Part shown: piece after piece, positions 18,113 through 27,352 of the stretch
How positions within the stretch are numbered: the stretch's first letter is position 1
Layout: every line of letters starts with the position of its first letter
Origin: Yoonia sp. SS1-5
Lineage (GTDB): Bacteria > Pseudomonadota > Alphaproteobacteria > Rhodobacterales > Rhodobacteraceae
Reading direction: 5' to 3'
DNA length: 64,000 nt
Assembly (NCBI RefSeq): GCF_038443705.2
Contig: NZ_CP151767.2
Coordinates: 744,001-808,000, forward strand
The notes under the pieces: model-generated
Seen by the model: only the letters and a program-made list of their open reading frames with translations
Databases searched by the model: none
What the model was told of the DNA's origin: nothing
Position numbers and translations under genes: made by a program

Positions 18113-19317
18113 AGGCGGTAGAACACGGCCTTGAGATATCCGCTTTCGGCCAAATGCGGCATGAGCGGATGATCAGGACCGGCAAAGCCTGTGTGGATGA
18201 TCTGCCCCCGGCGCCCTGCCCGCCCGATCCCGCGCGAACAGGCATTGCGGAACTTGGTCAGATCAGCCGCGTGCGAACACGAACATAGCCCCAGATAGCC
18301 GCCATCCGCCACCAGCGGGGCAGCCAGACGGGCAACACGTTCATAGGCCCGCAATCCCGCATCAAGCGCGTTGCGTGACGGGGCAAAGGCGGGTGGATCG
18401 CAGATCACCACATCGAATTGCGCGCCCTCGTCGGCCAGTGCTGCAAGCGTGTCAAAGGCGTCCCCGCGCCGTGTTTCCAACTTGTCAGACACGCCCATCG
18501 CGTGGGCCCCTTGCATGGCAAGATCCAGCGCAGGCGCAGAGCCGTCAATGGCCAGAACACGGGTTGCACCTTGCGCCAGTGCCGCCAGACCAAACCCGCC
18601 GACATGGGAAAAGACATCCAGCATCGTGCCGCCCTTTGCCAATTGGGCCGCAAAGGCGTGATTGGGGCGTTGATCGTAGAACAATCCGGTTTTCTGCCCA
18701 CCCATGACATCTGCCAGATATGTTGCGTTATTCATGGAAACCGCGATGGGTCCGGTCGGGGCCGTGCCGCTGGCAACACCGAGATAGTCGTCGAGCCCTT
18801 CAAGACCCCGGGCGCGCCCGGTGCCGTTGATCACGACGGTATCCACAGCCAGAACGTCAACGATTGCGGCCACCAGGGCATCCTGCAGACGGTCAGCCCA
18901 CGCCGCATTCGGCTGCATAACAACCACATCACCAAATCGGTCAACGATCACCCCCGGCAACCCATCGGATTCGGCATGCACAAGGCGGTAGAATGGCGTT
19001 GTATAAAGTGTCTCGCGGTGGCGCAGCGCGCGGCGGATGCGCGCGGCAAACCACGCCTGGTCAATTGTCGCGTCTGCATCCCGGTCCAGCATCCGGCAGA
19101 TGATTTTCGACGCCGGATTAACCGCAACAAGGCCAAGTGCCGTGCGGTTGCTGTCTTCAAGCTGGGCAATTGTCCCCGCAGGCAAGGCGCGGGTCCGCCG
19201 GTCGGTTACCAGTTCATTGGCGTAGACCCAGGGAAAACCGTGGCGAATGGCGCGCGCCTCGGCCTTTGGCAACAGGCGGACGGTTGGGGTGGAGGGTGTC
19301 TGTGATTGATCATTCAT
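18109..19317 (-). CDS. RlmI-type class I rRNA methyltransferase
   Basis: A 402-residue SAM-dependent methyltransferase resembling RlmI (m5C in 23S rRNA). An N-terminal PUA-like domain (RLLPKAEARAIRHGFPWVYA) precedes a ferredoxin-like region and the Rossmann fold: DVFSHVGGFGLAAL is the SAM-binding loop, LAIDGSAPAL the acidic strand, and CDPPAFAPSR the catalytic motif. The PIN gene follows with a four-base overlap. The exact target base is inferred from family only, so no symbol is given. Confidence 0.88.
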   Translation of the reverse strand: MNDQSQTPSTPTVRLLPKAEARAIRHGFPWVYANELVTDRRTRALPAGTIAQLEDSNRTALGLVAVNPASKIICRMLDRDADATIDQAWFAARIRRALRHRETLYTTPFYRLVHAESDGLPGVIVDRFGDVVVMQPNAAWADRLQDALVAAIVDVLAVDTVVINGTGRARGLEGLDDYLGVASGTAPTGPIAVSMNNATYLADVMGGQKTGLFYDQRPNHAFAAQLAKGGTMLDVFSHVGGFGLAALAQGATRVLAIDGSAPALDLAMQGAHAMGVSDKLETRRGDAFDTLAALADEGAQFDVVICDPPAFAPSRNALDAGLRAYERVARLAAPLVADGGYLGLCSCSHAADLTKFRNACSRGIGRAGRRGQIIHTGFAGPDHPLMPHLAESGYLKAVFYRL

Positions 19318-19359
19318 AGGCGCCCTCCTAACCGTAAAGGGCGCCCGCGAAAAGATGTG

Positions 19360-19917
19360 TCAGGTCAACTCTTGCACAAGGATTTGGGTCAGGAAATCGG
19401 TGACCCTGACTTTCTGGGTCTGACCCGATTGTTCCAGTGTAACCGCCTCATCCCCGCCCGGCGCATCAAGATTTGCAACAATCCGGCGGCGTGGTTCGAT
19501 AACCTCGCCGGTGCGGGCATTGCGCAGCGTGAGGTCAAATATGACGTTGTAGACGCCGCCGATCGAATAGCGGGTGCGGTTGGTCACACCGTGAAACCGT
19601 TCCAGCTGCACATCCGCAACAACGGGAATCGCGCCCCGAAGACTTGGCTTTGCGCGCTGTTCTGCGGTTTCAAACATCGCACTGATCTGCTGTACCCGGT
19701 CCCCGCGCGGATCACCGCGCCAGATGACATCTGCGATGGGATAATAGCTTTCCGCCTCGGACACGGTCAGTTCTGACGGTGCCGAGAAACGCACATCCTG
19801 CAAGGCATAGTTGCGGGTCACCCCCTCGGGCGGGCCGCTGCCAAGCGTATTCTGGCCGGTACATGCGGCCAATCCAAATAACACAACAAAAAACCCAAGC
19901 AGTCTCTTCTTCGCCAT
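19360..19917 (-). CDS. Putative lipoprotein
   Basis: A 185-residue exported protein. The signal MAKKRLLGFFVVLFGLAAC has a lipobox (GLAAC) with Cys19. The mature part is beta-rich (RYSIGGVYNVIFDLTLRNA) with no catalytic motif that I recognise. It looks like a conserved alphaproteobacterial lipoprotein of unknown function. The ATG at 19917 was chosen over the upstream ATG at 19995 because it starts the signal peptide. It is divergent from edd, sharing about 170 bases of upstream region. Confidence 0.75.
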   Translation of the reverse strand: MAKKRLLGFFVVLFGLAACTGQNTLGSGPPEGVTRNYALQDVRFSAPSELTVSEAESYYPIADVIWRGDPRGDRVQQISAMFETAEQRAKPSLRGAIPVVADVQLERFHGVTNRTRYSIGGVYNVIFDLTLRNARTGEVIEPRRRIVANLDAPGGDEAVTLEQSGQTQKVRVTDFLTQILVQELT

Positions 19918-20032
19918 CTCAACCTCGTTGACCCGCTGATTTTTCGGTCTCGCCTCGCACATGCTGTGCCGGTCGATTACCTTACAATAACGCATCTGCC
20001 GCAGGATTGTGGTAGGATTATGGTCAATCGCT

Positions 20033-20046
20033 TGTTAGCGCTAACA
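20033..20046. promoter_or_regulatory. LacI-type palindromic operator before edd
   Basis: TGTTAGCGCTAACA is a perfect 14-base palindrome 40 bases upstream of the edd start. Its CG centre and symmetric TGTTAG arms are typical of LacI/GalR-family operators. It could control edd-eda and possibly the divergent lipoprotein. No LacI-family gene is in the window. Confidence 0.8.
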
Positions 20047-20086
20047 GGCTGTGTTACAGCCGCCACAAATCGCCATGAGGACCAAA

Positions 20087-21892
20087 ATGTCACTGCACCC
20101 CACGATCAGCGCCGTCACTGACCGGATCATTGCCCGCTCTGAGGGCCCAAGACGCACATATCTTGACACCATGTCGCGCGCCGCTGCGCAAGGCCCAAGG
20201 CGGGCGCATCTGACCTGTGGTAATCAGGCCCATGCCTATGCCGCCATGTCAGATGACAAACCGGCCCTGACAGATGCGCAGGCCCCCAATATCGGGATTA
20301 TCACCGCCTATAATGATATGCTGTCGGCGCATCAGCCATTTGAAACCTATCCCGACCTGATCCGCAAAGCGGCCCGTGCGGCCGGCGGGACAGCGCAGGT
20401 GGCCGGTGGCGTACCGGCCATGTGTGATGGGGTCACGCAAGGCCAGACAGGGATGGAATTGTCGCTGTTTTCGCGCGATGTGATCGCACTTGCCGCCGGG
20501 GTTGGCCTGTCACACAACGTTTTTGACAGCGCGATTTATCTGGGTGTCTGCGACAAGATTGTCCCCGGTCTGGTGATGGCAGCAGCCACGTTTGGCTACA
20601 TTCCGGGTATTTTTGTGCCTGCAGGTCCGATGCTGTCAGGCCTTCCCAATGATCAAAAGGCCAAGGTCCGCCAGCAGTTTGCCACCGGCGAAGTCGGTCG
20701 GGACAAGTTGATGGAGGCTGAAATGGCATCTTACCACGGGCCGGGCACCTGCACATTCTATGGCACAGCCAATACAAACCAGATGCTGATGGAATTCATG
20801 GGGCTGCATATGCCCGGTGCGTCCTTCATCAATCCCGGCACGCCCCTGCGTGACGCCATGACCAATGCGGCCACCGAACGCGCGCTGTCGATCACCGCAT
20901 TGGGGAATGAATATACCCCTGTTTGCGACATTCTTGATGAAAAGGCATTCGTCAACGGACTGGTCGGCCTGATGGCAACCGGCGGATCAACCAATCTGGT
21001 GATTCACCTGCCCGCCATGGCGCGTGCCGCCGGGATCATCCTTGATCTGCAGGATTTCAGCGATCTGTCACAGGTCACCCCGCTGATGGCCAAGGTCTAT
21101 CCAAACGGGCTGGCCGATGTGAACCACTTCCATGCGGCCGGTGGTCTGGGTTTCATGATCAACGAATTGCTGAATGCCGGTTTGCTGCACCCTGACACCA
21201 AGACAGTCGCAGGCAACGGGCTAGAGCTTTATACCAAAGACCCCAAGGTCGCGGATGGCAAGCTGCGTTATGATGCCGGGCCAACCAGCTCGCAGAATGA
21301 CAAGATTTTGCGCCCTGCTGCCGATCCGTTCCATCCGACCGGCGGATTGACCCAATTGGCAGGCAATCTGGGCCGTGGTGTGATCAAGACCTCTGCCGTC
21401 GCCCCCGAGCGGCACATCATCGAAGCCCCTGCCCGGATTTTTCACACGCAAGAGGCGGTCAAGGATGCGTTCAAGGCAGGTGAGATCACCACAGACACGA
21501 TCATCGTGGTGCGGTTCCAGGGCCCCAAATCAAACGGCATGCCAGAACTGCACAGCCTGACCCCGACCCTGGCCGTTCTGCAGGATCGCGGGCTGAAGGT
21601 GGCGCTTGTCACCGATGGCCGGATGTCCGGCGCGTCCGGCAAAGTGCCGTCAGCAATCCATGTCTGCCCCGAAGCCGCCGATGGCGGCCCTATCAGCCTG
21701 CTGCGCGATGGTGATATCGTGCGGCTGGATGCAACAAAGGGCACCATCGACGCAATTGGCGTTGATCTTGGCGCCCGCAGCCCTGCTGCGGCTGATCTGA
21801 CCGGCAACGGCACCGGCGTCGGCCGCGAGCTGTTCGAGGCTTTCCGCAAGAATGTCGGCCTTGCTGCAGATGGTGCGGGGGTTGTTGTCTGA
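20087..21892 (+). CDS. edd: Phosphogluconate dehydratase
   Basis: First enzyme of the Entner-Doudoroff branch, converting 6-phosphogluconate to 2-keto-3-deoxy-6-phosphogluconate. The 601-residue product has GIITAYNDMLSAHQPFE, GVPAMCDGVTQGQTGMELS with a cluster cysteine, MATGGSTNLVIHLPA, and VTDGRMSGASGKVPSAIH, all typical of the IlvD/Edd family with a [4Fe-4S] cluster. ATG at 20087 follows GAGG by seven bases; upstream in-frame starts at 20051 and 20075 are less likely. It forms an operon with eda 47 bases downstream, behind the palindrome at 20033-20046. Confidence 0.96.
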   Translation: MSLHPTISAVTDRIIARSEGPRRTYLDTMSRAAAQGPRRAHLTCGNQAHAYAAMSDDKPALTDAQAPNIGIITAYNDMLSAHQPFETYPDLIRKAARAAGGTAQVAGGVPAMCDGVTQGQTGMELSLFSRDVIALAAGVGLSHNVFDSAIYLGVCDKIVPGLVMAAATFGYIPGIFVPAGPMLSGLPNDQKAKVRQQFATGEVGRDKLMEAEMASYHGPGTCTFYGTANTNQMLMEFMGLHMPGASFINPGTPLRDAMTNAATERALSITALGNEYTPVCDILDEKAFVNGLVGLMATGGSTNLVIHLPAMARAAGIILDLQDFSDLSQVTPLMAKVYPNGLADVNHFHAAGGLGFMINELLNAGLLHPDTKTVAGNGLELYTKDPKVADGKLRYDAGPTSSQNDKILRPAADPFHPTGGLTQLAGNLGRGVIKTSAVAPERHIIEAPARIFHTQEAVKDAFKAGEITTDTIIVVRFQGPKSNGMPELHSLTPTLAVLQDRGLKVALVTDGRMSGASGKVPSAIHVCPEAADGGPISLLRDGDIVRLDATKGTIDAIGVDLGARSPAAADLTGNGTGVGRELFEAFRKNVGLAADGAGVVV

Positions 21893-21939
21893 TATGGCCC
21901 TGCCCGAAACAAGACTTGCCACTATAAGAGAGCATTGAA

Positions 21940-22581
21940 ATGACCCCACAAGACGCCTCCGCCGCTGCTGCTGAAATCTGCAACCTCGCCCCTGTTGTCC
22001 CTGTTCTGGTGGTGGATGATGCCGCCATTGCCGCGGCCTTGGCCGAGGCGCTTGTCGCAGGTGGCTTGCCTGCGCTTGAGGTCACGTTGCGCACCCCTGC
22101 CGCGCTGGACGTCATCCGCGAGATGGCCAAGGTTCCCGGCGGTGCAGTTGGTGCAGGCACGCTGCTGACGCCCAAGGATGTCGAGGACGCAAAAGCCGCT
22201 GGCGCGACATTTGGCGTATCCCCCGGAGCCACCGATATTTTGCTGGACGCGTGCGAGGCAAATGATCTGCCACTTTTGCCCGGTGCGGCGACAGCGTCCG
22301 AGGCGATGCGCCTGCTGGAACGTGGCTATCGCGTGCAGAAGTTCTTTCCTGCCGAGGCCAATGGCGGGGCTGTGGCCCTCAAAGCCATCGGCGCGCCCAT
22401 TCCGCAGGTCAAGTTCTGCCCGACCGGCGGGGTCAGCCTGAAAAACGCGCATGATTACCTGTCGCTGAGCAACACGCTTTGCGTCGGCGGATCATGGGTG
22501 GCCCCCAAGGACAAGGTCGCGGCAGCGGACTGGGCCGGGATCACCGCATTGGCACGTGAGGCCGCAGCGCTGCCGCGGTAA
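21940..22581 (+). CDS. eda: KDPG aldolase
   Basis: Second Entner-Doudoroff enzyme, splitting 2-keto-3-deoxy-6-phosphogluconate into pyruvate and glyceraldehyde-3-phosphate. The 213-residue class I aldolase shows LEVTLRTPAAL with the catalytic Glu, GAGTLLTPKDV, and the Schiff-base lysine in VQKFFPAEANGG, followed by the phosphate-binding PTGGVSLKN. It follows edd on the same strand and converges on the glnE partner gene with 20 bases between stops. Confidence 0.96.
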   Translation: MTPQDASAAAAEICNLAPVVPVLVVDDAAIAAALAEALVAGGLPALEVTLRTPAALDVIREMAKVPGGAVGAGTLLTPKDVEDAKAAGATFGVSPGATDILLDACEANDLPLLPGAATASEAMRLLERGYRVQKFFPAEANGGAVALKAIGAPIPQVKFCPTGGVSLKNAHDYLSLSNTLCVGGSWVAPKDKVAAADWAGITALAREAAALPR

Positions 22582-22601
22582 GGCCGGTTATCCGGACCAG
22601 G

Positions 22602-22886
22602 CTAGCTGTTATCTGCGACAGGTCTGACCCGCGCCGCCCGGCCACCGCGACGGCGCGCGGCGGGTTCTGCCTGCAACGCGGCCTGCAAGGTGATGGTCAT
22701 CGGGTGATCCGCCGGCATCTGCGCGTATTGATCCAGAAGGGCCCGCGCCTGATCGCGCATATTGCTGTCAGTCGGCACACCAAGCGCCCAATCGAGAAAG
22801 ATCGTCCGGCATTCGCCCGCCGTAATCCCCTCGATCCGGTAGGCCTCGCGGATCAGGCCCTTGGGGTCATGCGGTTGCTGCGCCAT
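22602..22886 (-). CDS. Small conserved protein coupled to glnE
   Basis: A 94-residue soluble protein (MAQQPHDPKGLIREAYRIEG ...) with a C-terminal Arg-rich patch (RRRGGRAARVR). Its ATG overlaps the glnE stop by one base (TGATG), indicating translational coupling. No domain is recognised. The context suggests a link to nitrogen control, but this is inference from position only. Confidence 0.72.
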   Translation of the reverse strand: MAQQPHDPKGLIREAYRIEGITAGECRTIFLDWALGVPTDSNMRDQARALLDQYAQMPADHPMTITLQAALQAEPAARRRGGRAARVRPVADNS

Positions 22887-25627
22887 CAGGTCACCCCCAG
22901 TTTGGCGGATATCACCTGATCGGCGGCGGCACTTGCCTGCGCCAGGGCGGCAGACAACGCGTCCAGACTGGGTAATCCTGTTTCCCGCAATATGAACCGC
23001 ACGCCACCCTCGCCCAAACTCTCTGGATCCAGCGCACCACCGGTCAACAACCGGGCCGCTGCCTGTACCTGCCACATAAGCGCAGCGGCTGTGGCCACCG
23101 CAGCACTATCTGCGGCACTCAGCCATCCATCACCGACACCGGCAGCAAGTTGTGCCGCCGGATCACGGTCAGACACCCCCGCACGCAAGGCAGCGGTCTG
23201 GGCAAAAAGTTCGGTGTCCTGCAGGCGCCCCGGCCCGATCTTGACGTCCCAGCCATCCTTGGCCGGTTTGGCCGCCGCGATCCGGGCGCGCATATCAGCG
23301 ACATCGGCCAGAACCGTGGCACCTTTCCCCTTCTCTTTCAGAAGCACGCGCCGAAATGCCTCGATCTCGCGGCCCACATCCTGTGCGCCTGCAACGGGCC
23401 GGGCGCGGGTCAACGCCAGATGTTCCCATGTCCATGCCGCATCCGTCTGATAACTGCGAAACGCATCCAGTGAGGTGGCGACCGGGCCTTGCCGCCCCGA
23501 TGGGCGCAGGCGCATGTCGACCTCGTATAGCCGGCCTTCGGCCATTGGTGCACTTAATGCGGTGACCAGCGCCTGTGTCAGCCGGGCGTAGTAGGGCCGG
23601 GTCTGCAAGGGCCGCGGCCCATCCGAGGCATCGGCGCCATCAGCGTCATAAATCACAATCAGATCAAGGTCGGAGGCCGCATTCAATCGTCCAGCGCCAA
23701 GCGACCCCATCCCCAGCACAACAGCCCCCCGACCCGGCGGCGGCCCATGCTTGCGGGCGAATTCGGCGCAGATAACCGGCCATAACTGGGCAAGGACCGC
23801 TTCGGCCAGATCGCTATATTGCTGGCCCGCGCTGTGGGCATCAACCAGCCCGCGCAAATGATGCACGCCAACCCGGAAATGCCATTCCTTGGCCCATCTG
23901 CGGGCTGCAATCAGCCTTGCCTCGTAATCATCCGCCCGGGCCAGCACCTGCCCCAGATCGGCGCGCAGGCCTGCAATCCCGGGCCAATCCGCAAAGAAGG
24001 CCCCGCCAATGACCGCGTCAAACACACCCGCGTTGCGCGACAGGTAGCGCGCCAGCGCCGGGGCCGTTGCCGCAATATCAACGATCAGCTGGGTGAGCTG
24101 CGGATTTGCCTCGAATAAAGAAAAAAGTTGCACGCCCGCGGGCAGGCCAGCGAGGAAGCCATCAAACTGGGCCAGCGCCTCGTCCGGTTTGGCGGCATCC
24201 TGTAAACGGCGCATGATTTCGGGCGTGATCCGGCTGAAAATCTCTGTCGCGCGGGCAGATCGCAGGGCCGGATAAGTCCGCCAGCGGGCAACGACATCCG
24301 CACCCCATGCCACCCGTTCCGGCTCGGCCGGTTCGGGGGCGAAAAAGCCATCGGTCAGATGATGCACGGCTTCCAGCCGCTCGGTCAGCTCATTGCGCAA
24401 CCCGGCAACATCACGGCCCATGAACGCCGCCAGCCGGTCAAACCCTTCGGCGCTGTTTGGCAGGCTGTGGGTCTGCGCATCGCCGATCATCTGAAGGCGG
24501 TGTTCCACCTCGCGGTGAAAACAGTAATGGGAATAAAGCGCGTCGGCATCATCAGGTTTCAGCCAATCGGCACGGGCCAAAGCCTGCAAGCCTGCGCGGG
24601 TCTGCCGCTGTCGTAAGGACGGATCCCTGCCGCCCGCGATCAACTGCCGGGTCTGGGTGAAGAACTCGATTTCGCGGATACCACCACGACCCAGCTTCAT
24701 ATTATGTCCATCAAGAACAAGCGGGCCGTGCAGGCCCTTATGGTCGCGAATTTTCAGCCGCATGTCATGCGCGTCCTGAATCGCGGCAAAATCCAGATGC
24801 TTGCGCCAGATGAACGGACGCAAGGTTTCCAGAAATCGTGCGCCCGCCGGAATATTGCCCGCACAGGCGCGGGCCTTGATGTAGGCCGCACGCTCCCACG
24901 TGCGCCCCACGCTTTCATAGTAACGCTCTGCCGCCTCCATCGACAGGCAGACCGGCGTGACAGAGGCATCCGGGCGCAATCGCAGATCGGTCCGAAACAC
25001 ATAGCCGCCGGCCGCAACATCAGACAGGATCGCCGTCATCTTGCGGGTCACGCGGATGAACGCGGCCCGCACGTCCTGATAATCTGCCGGATCAAAGCGC
25101 GTTTCATCAAACAGGCAGATCAGGTCGATATCGGACGAATAGTTCAACTCGCCCGCCCCCATCTTGCCCATGGCCAGTACTGTCATCTCGGGCGCATCGG
25201 CTGGCAATTTGCCCCGCGCCACCTCATGCGCGGTCAGCGCGGTGATACAGGCTTGCACCGCCGCATCTGCAAAATCGGTCAACGTCTGGGTCACTTTTTC
25301 AAGGGACCAGACACCCCCCAGATCCGCCAGCGCCACAAGCAACGCGATGCGACGCTTGGCCCTGCGCAGATCTGCCGATAGCGCCTCGCGCGGGGTACGG
25401 GATATTTCGGCCAGCATATCGCGAACGGCCGCGTCGGGGTCGTCCAGCGCGCCGGGCAACCATGCGGCCTCTGTTTGCATAAGGCCTGCCAGATAGGGGC
25501 TGCAGCCTGCGGCCCCAACGATCAATGGGCGCAGTGCCATATCCAGATCAAGCGATCCCCATGCTTCGCCCCCGCGGTCGGGGTCGTAGGGGTCAGGCGA
25601 TCGGGTCAGGCTTGCGGTAAAAGACAT
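22886..25627 (-). CDS. glnE: Glutamine synthetase adenylyltransferase
   Basis: Bifunctional adenylyltransferase/adenylyl-removing enzyme that tunes glutamine synthetase in response to PII. The 913-residue product has two nucleotidyltransferase domains: GELNYSSDIDLICLFD (removing half, about residue 160) and GRLNAASDLDLIVIYD (transfer half, about residue 645), each with the GxxxSDxD signature, separated by helical regions. The length is near the family norm of 930-980. The ATG at 25627 is 72 bases from the divergent YbaK gene. Confidence 0.96.
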   Translation of the reverse strand: MSFTASLTRSPDPYDPDRGGEAWGSLDLDMALRPLIVGAAGCSPYLAGLMQTEAAWLPGALDDPDAAVRDMLAEISRTPREALSADLRRAKRRIALLVALADLGGVWSLEKVTQTLTDFADAAVQACITALTAHEVARGKLPADAPEMTVLAMGKMGAGELNYSSDIDLICLFDETRFDPADYQDVRAAFIRVTRKMTAILSDVAAGGYVFRTDLRLRPDASVTPVCLSMEAAERYYESVGRTWERAAYIKARACAGNIPAGARFLETLRPFIWRKHLDFAAIQDAHDMRLKIRDHKGLHGPLVLDGHNMKLGRGGIREIEFFTQTRQLIAGGRDPSLRQRQTRAGLQALARADWLKPDDADALYSHYCFHREVEHRLQMIGDAQTHSLPNSAEGFDRLAAFMGRDVAGLRNELTERLEAVHHLTDGFFAPEPAEPERVAWGADVVARWRTYPALRSARATEIFSRITPEIMRRLQDAAKPDEALAQFDGFLAGLPAGVQLFSLFEANPQLTQLIVDIAATAPALARYLSRNAGVFDAVIGGAFFADWPGIAGLRADLGQVLARADDYEARLIAARRWAKEWHFRVGVHHLRGLVDAHSAGQQYSDLAEAVLAQLWPVICAEFARKHGPPPGRGAVVLGMGSLGAGRLNAASDLDLIVIYDADGADASDGPRPLQTRPYYARLTQALVTALSAPMAEGRLYEVDMRLRPSGRQGPVATSLDAFRSYQTDAAWTWEHLALTRARPVAGAQDVGREIEAFRRVLLKEKGKGATVLADVADMRARIAAAKPAKDGWDVKIGPGRLQDTELFAQTAALRAGVSDRDPAAQLAAGVGDGWLSAADSAAVATAAALMWQVQAAARLLTGGALDPESLGEGGVRFILRETGLPSLDALSAALAQASAAADQVISAKLGVT

Positions 25628-25699
25628 GTGCCAACAGTGCGGCCGCGATTGCCGCTGGTCAATTGCAACGCGCCGGATAGATTGATCAAAAAGGACAGC

Positions 25700-26185
25700 A
25701 TGATCATGAGCAAAAGTCTAAAACGCGTCACCGCAGCATTGCGCGACGTAGGCATTGACAGCACAGCGCTAGAGATGAGCGCCGAGACGCGCACCGCCCA
25801 GCAAGCCGCCGATGCGGTCGGTTGTGCATTGGATCAGATCGCTAAATCAGTGATCTTTGTGGGGCAGGACAGCGGCAAGGCCGTCTTGTTCATCACCGCA
25901 GGTGGCAATCAGGTAGACGCAAACAAGGCAACGCAAGCCGCCCAGGAACCACTGGGCAAGGCCGATGCCGCGCTGATCCGGCAGCAAACCGGGTTTGCCA
26001 TCGGTGGGGTCGCCCCAATCGGCCATCTGAACCCGATCCGGGCCTTTCTTGACCCGCGATTGCTGGAATTTGACGAGATTTTTGCCGCTGCCGGCACCCC
26101 GCGGCATGTTTTTCCCATTGATCCACGGCTTCTTTTGAAGATTTCAGACGCACAAGTCGCTGATTTTATTATAGATAAAAAGTAA
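25700..26185 (+). CDS. YbaK/EbsC-family aminoacyl-tRNA deacylase
   Basis: A 161-residue trans-editing protein of the YbaK/ProX type that hydrolyses mischarged tRNA. Visible: QIAKSVIFVG with the conserved Lys, ITAGGNQVD, GFAIGGVAPIGH (the conserved GGVxPxG loop) and IFAAAGTPRHVFPID. AAGGA lies five bases before ATG 25700; ATG 25706 is an alternative. Whether it edits Cys-, Ala- or another tRNA is not readable. A hairpin overlaps its stop codon. Confidence 0.88.
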   Translation: MIMSKSLKRVTAALRDVGIDSTALEMSAETRTAQQAADAVGCALDQIAKSVIFVGQDSGKAVLFITAGGNQVDANKATQAAQEPLGKADAALIRQQTGFAIGGVAPIGHLNPIRAFLDPRLLEFDEIFAAAGTPRHVFPIDPRLLLKISDAQVADFIIDKK

Positions 26186-26202
26186 ATGTAAAAAACATTT
26201 AC
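26182..26202. terminator. AT-rich hairpin at the ybaK-type stop
   Basis: GTAAATGT and ACATTTAC form a perfect 8-base stem with a 5-base A loop, overlapping the TAA at 26183. The stem is AT-rich and no T-run follows, so as a terminator it is weak. It could instead be a regulator site for the gene downstream. Confidence 0.4.
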
Positions 26203-26244
26203 ATAAGCTCTTGATGTGCGGCCCGACCACGCCAATATCTATTC

Positions 26245-26263
26245 ATGTGAAAGGCATTCACAT
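26245..26263. promoter_or_regulatory. 19-base palindrome before the DUF2852 gene
   Basis: ATGTGAA-AGGCA-TTCACAT: two perfect 7-base arms with 5-base spacing, 35 bases upstream of the ATG at 26298. TTGATG at 26212 and AATATC about 17 bases later could be -35/-10 boxes, which would place the palindrome at or just after the transcription start, as for a repressor operator. The regulator is unknown. Confidence 0.55.
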
Positions 26264-26297
26264 CACATAGATCCAACATCATAAAGGAGCCCACATA

Positions 26298-26729
26298 ATG
26301 AACACCGCCACCCCACATTCCCCCATGGCCTATGATCGCCAGCCCGGATTTTTCAGCCGCGCCGAGATGTGGCTGGATGCACGTGGCAAAGGCGCCTGGA
26401 TCGCCGCCATGGTTCTGGGCTTCATCTTTTTCTGGCCTGTTGGCCTCGCCCTTCTTGCCTACATGATCTGGAGCAAACGCATGTTCAACAAATCCTGCAA
26501 CGCAATGACCCGCAGCCGTCCGCGGCATATGAGCAAATCCTCGGGCAACAGCGCATTTGACGCCTATAAGTCCGAAACCCTGCGCCGCCTGGAAGAAGAA
26601 CAGGACAAGTTCGAAGACTTCCTGGAGCGTCTGCGCGAAGCCAAGGACAAGGCCGAGTTCGACCAGTTCATGAATGATCGCGCGAACGGGTCCCATCCGA
26701 CGGACGACACCAAGGATGACGCCGCCTAA
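26298..26729 (+). CDS. DUF2852 membrane protein
   Basis: A 143-residue protein with a single long hydrophobic stretch at about 35-58 (AAMVLGFIFFWPVGLALLAYM) and a charged C-terminal coiled coil (TLRRLEEEQDKFEDFLERL). This matches the alphaproteobacterial DUF2852 pattern (WPVGLALLAYMIW). Function unknown. AAAGGAG precedes the ATG. A perfect palindrome lies just upstream. The RDD gene follows on the same strand. Confidence 0.85.
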   Translation: MNTATPHSPMAYDRQPGFFSRAEMWLDARGKGAWIAAMVLGFIFFWPVGLALLAYMIWSKRMFNKSCNAMTRSRPRHMSKSSGNSAFDAYKSETLRRLEEEQDKFEDFLERLREAKDKAEFDQFMNDRANGSHPTDDTKDDAA

Positions 26730-26801
26730 TCAGCTGTGACATCCCTGCCAAGTGGCTTTCCCCGGCCGCTTGGCCCTTTTCCATTCCAAACGAGGACCGC
26801 A

Positions 26802-27260
26802 ATGACCGCTTCATCCGCCCTGCCCGACCCCGCCCGCAACCCTGCCATCTATCGTGGTGTGGTGCTAAAGCGTGCGCTGGCATGGGTCTTTGACATGGTT
26901 CTGATTGTCATTCTGTGCGTCCTTATCCTGCCATTCACCGCGTTTCTGGGCGTTTTCTTTTTCCCGGTCCTGATGCTGGTGATTGGTTTCATCTACCGCT
27001 GGTTCACAATCGCGGCGGGCTCGGCCACCTGGGGCATGCAGATCGTGGGAATTACCTTGCGCGATCATCGGGCACGTCGGCTTAGCTCTGAGACCGCATT
27101 GCTGCATACGCTGGGCTATACGGTCAGCGTTGCGGTGGCCCCGCTTCAATTGATTTCAGTGCTGATGATGGTTTTCAGCAGCCGGAAACAGGGCCTCACG
27201 GATCACCTGCTGGGGACGGCGGCGATCAATCAGGCAGCCCAACAACCTGCAATTGTGTAG
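26802..27260 (+). CDS. RDD-family membrane protein
   Basis: A 152-residue integral membrane protein with three or four hydrophobic helices. It shows the RDD hallmarks: KRALAWVFDMVLI in the first helix (Arg and Asp), and TWGMQIVGITLRDHRARRLS between helices. RDD proteins are poorly understood; some act in ion or metabolite exchange. The ATG at 26802 has GAGG upstream. It probably shares a transcript with the DUF2852 gene, 72 bases before it. Confidence 0.85.
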   Translation: MTASSALPDPARNPAIYRGVVLKRALAWVFDMVLIVILCVLILPFTAFLGVFFFPVLMLVIGFIYRWFTIAAGSATWGMQIVGITLRDHRARRLSSETALLHTLGYTVSVAVAPLQLISVLMMVFSSRKQGLTDHLLGTAAINQAAQQPAIV

Positions 27261-27352
27261 CGAAGCGCGAACATCCTTAACCCTGACTTAACGCGGGGGC
27301 TTGGCGGAACATAATTCGGTTGCTAATGTTTCCAAAATCGACCGGAAACCTC

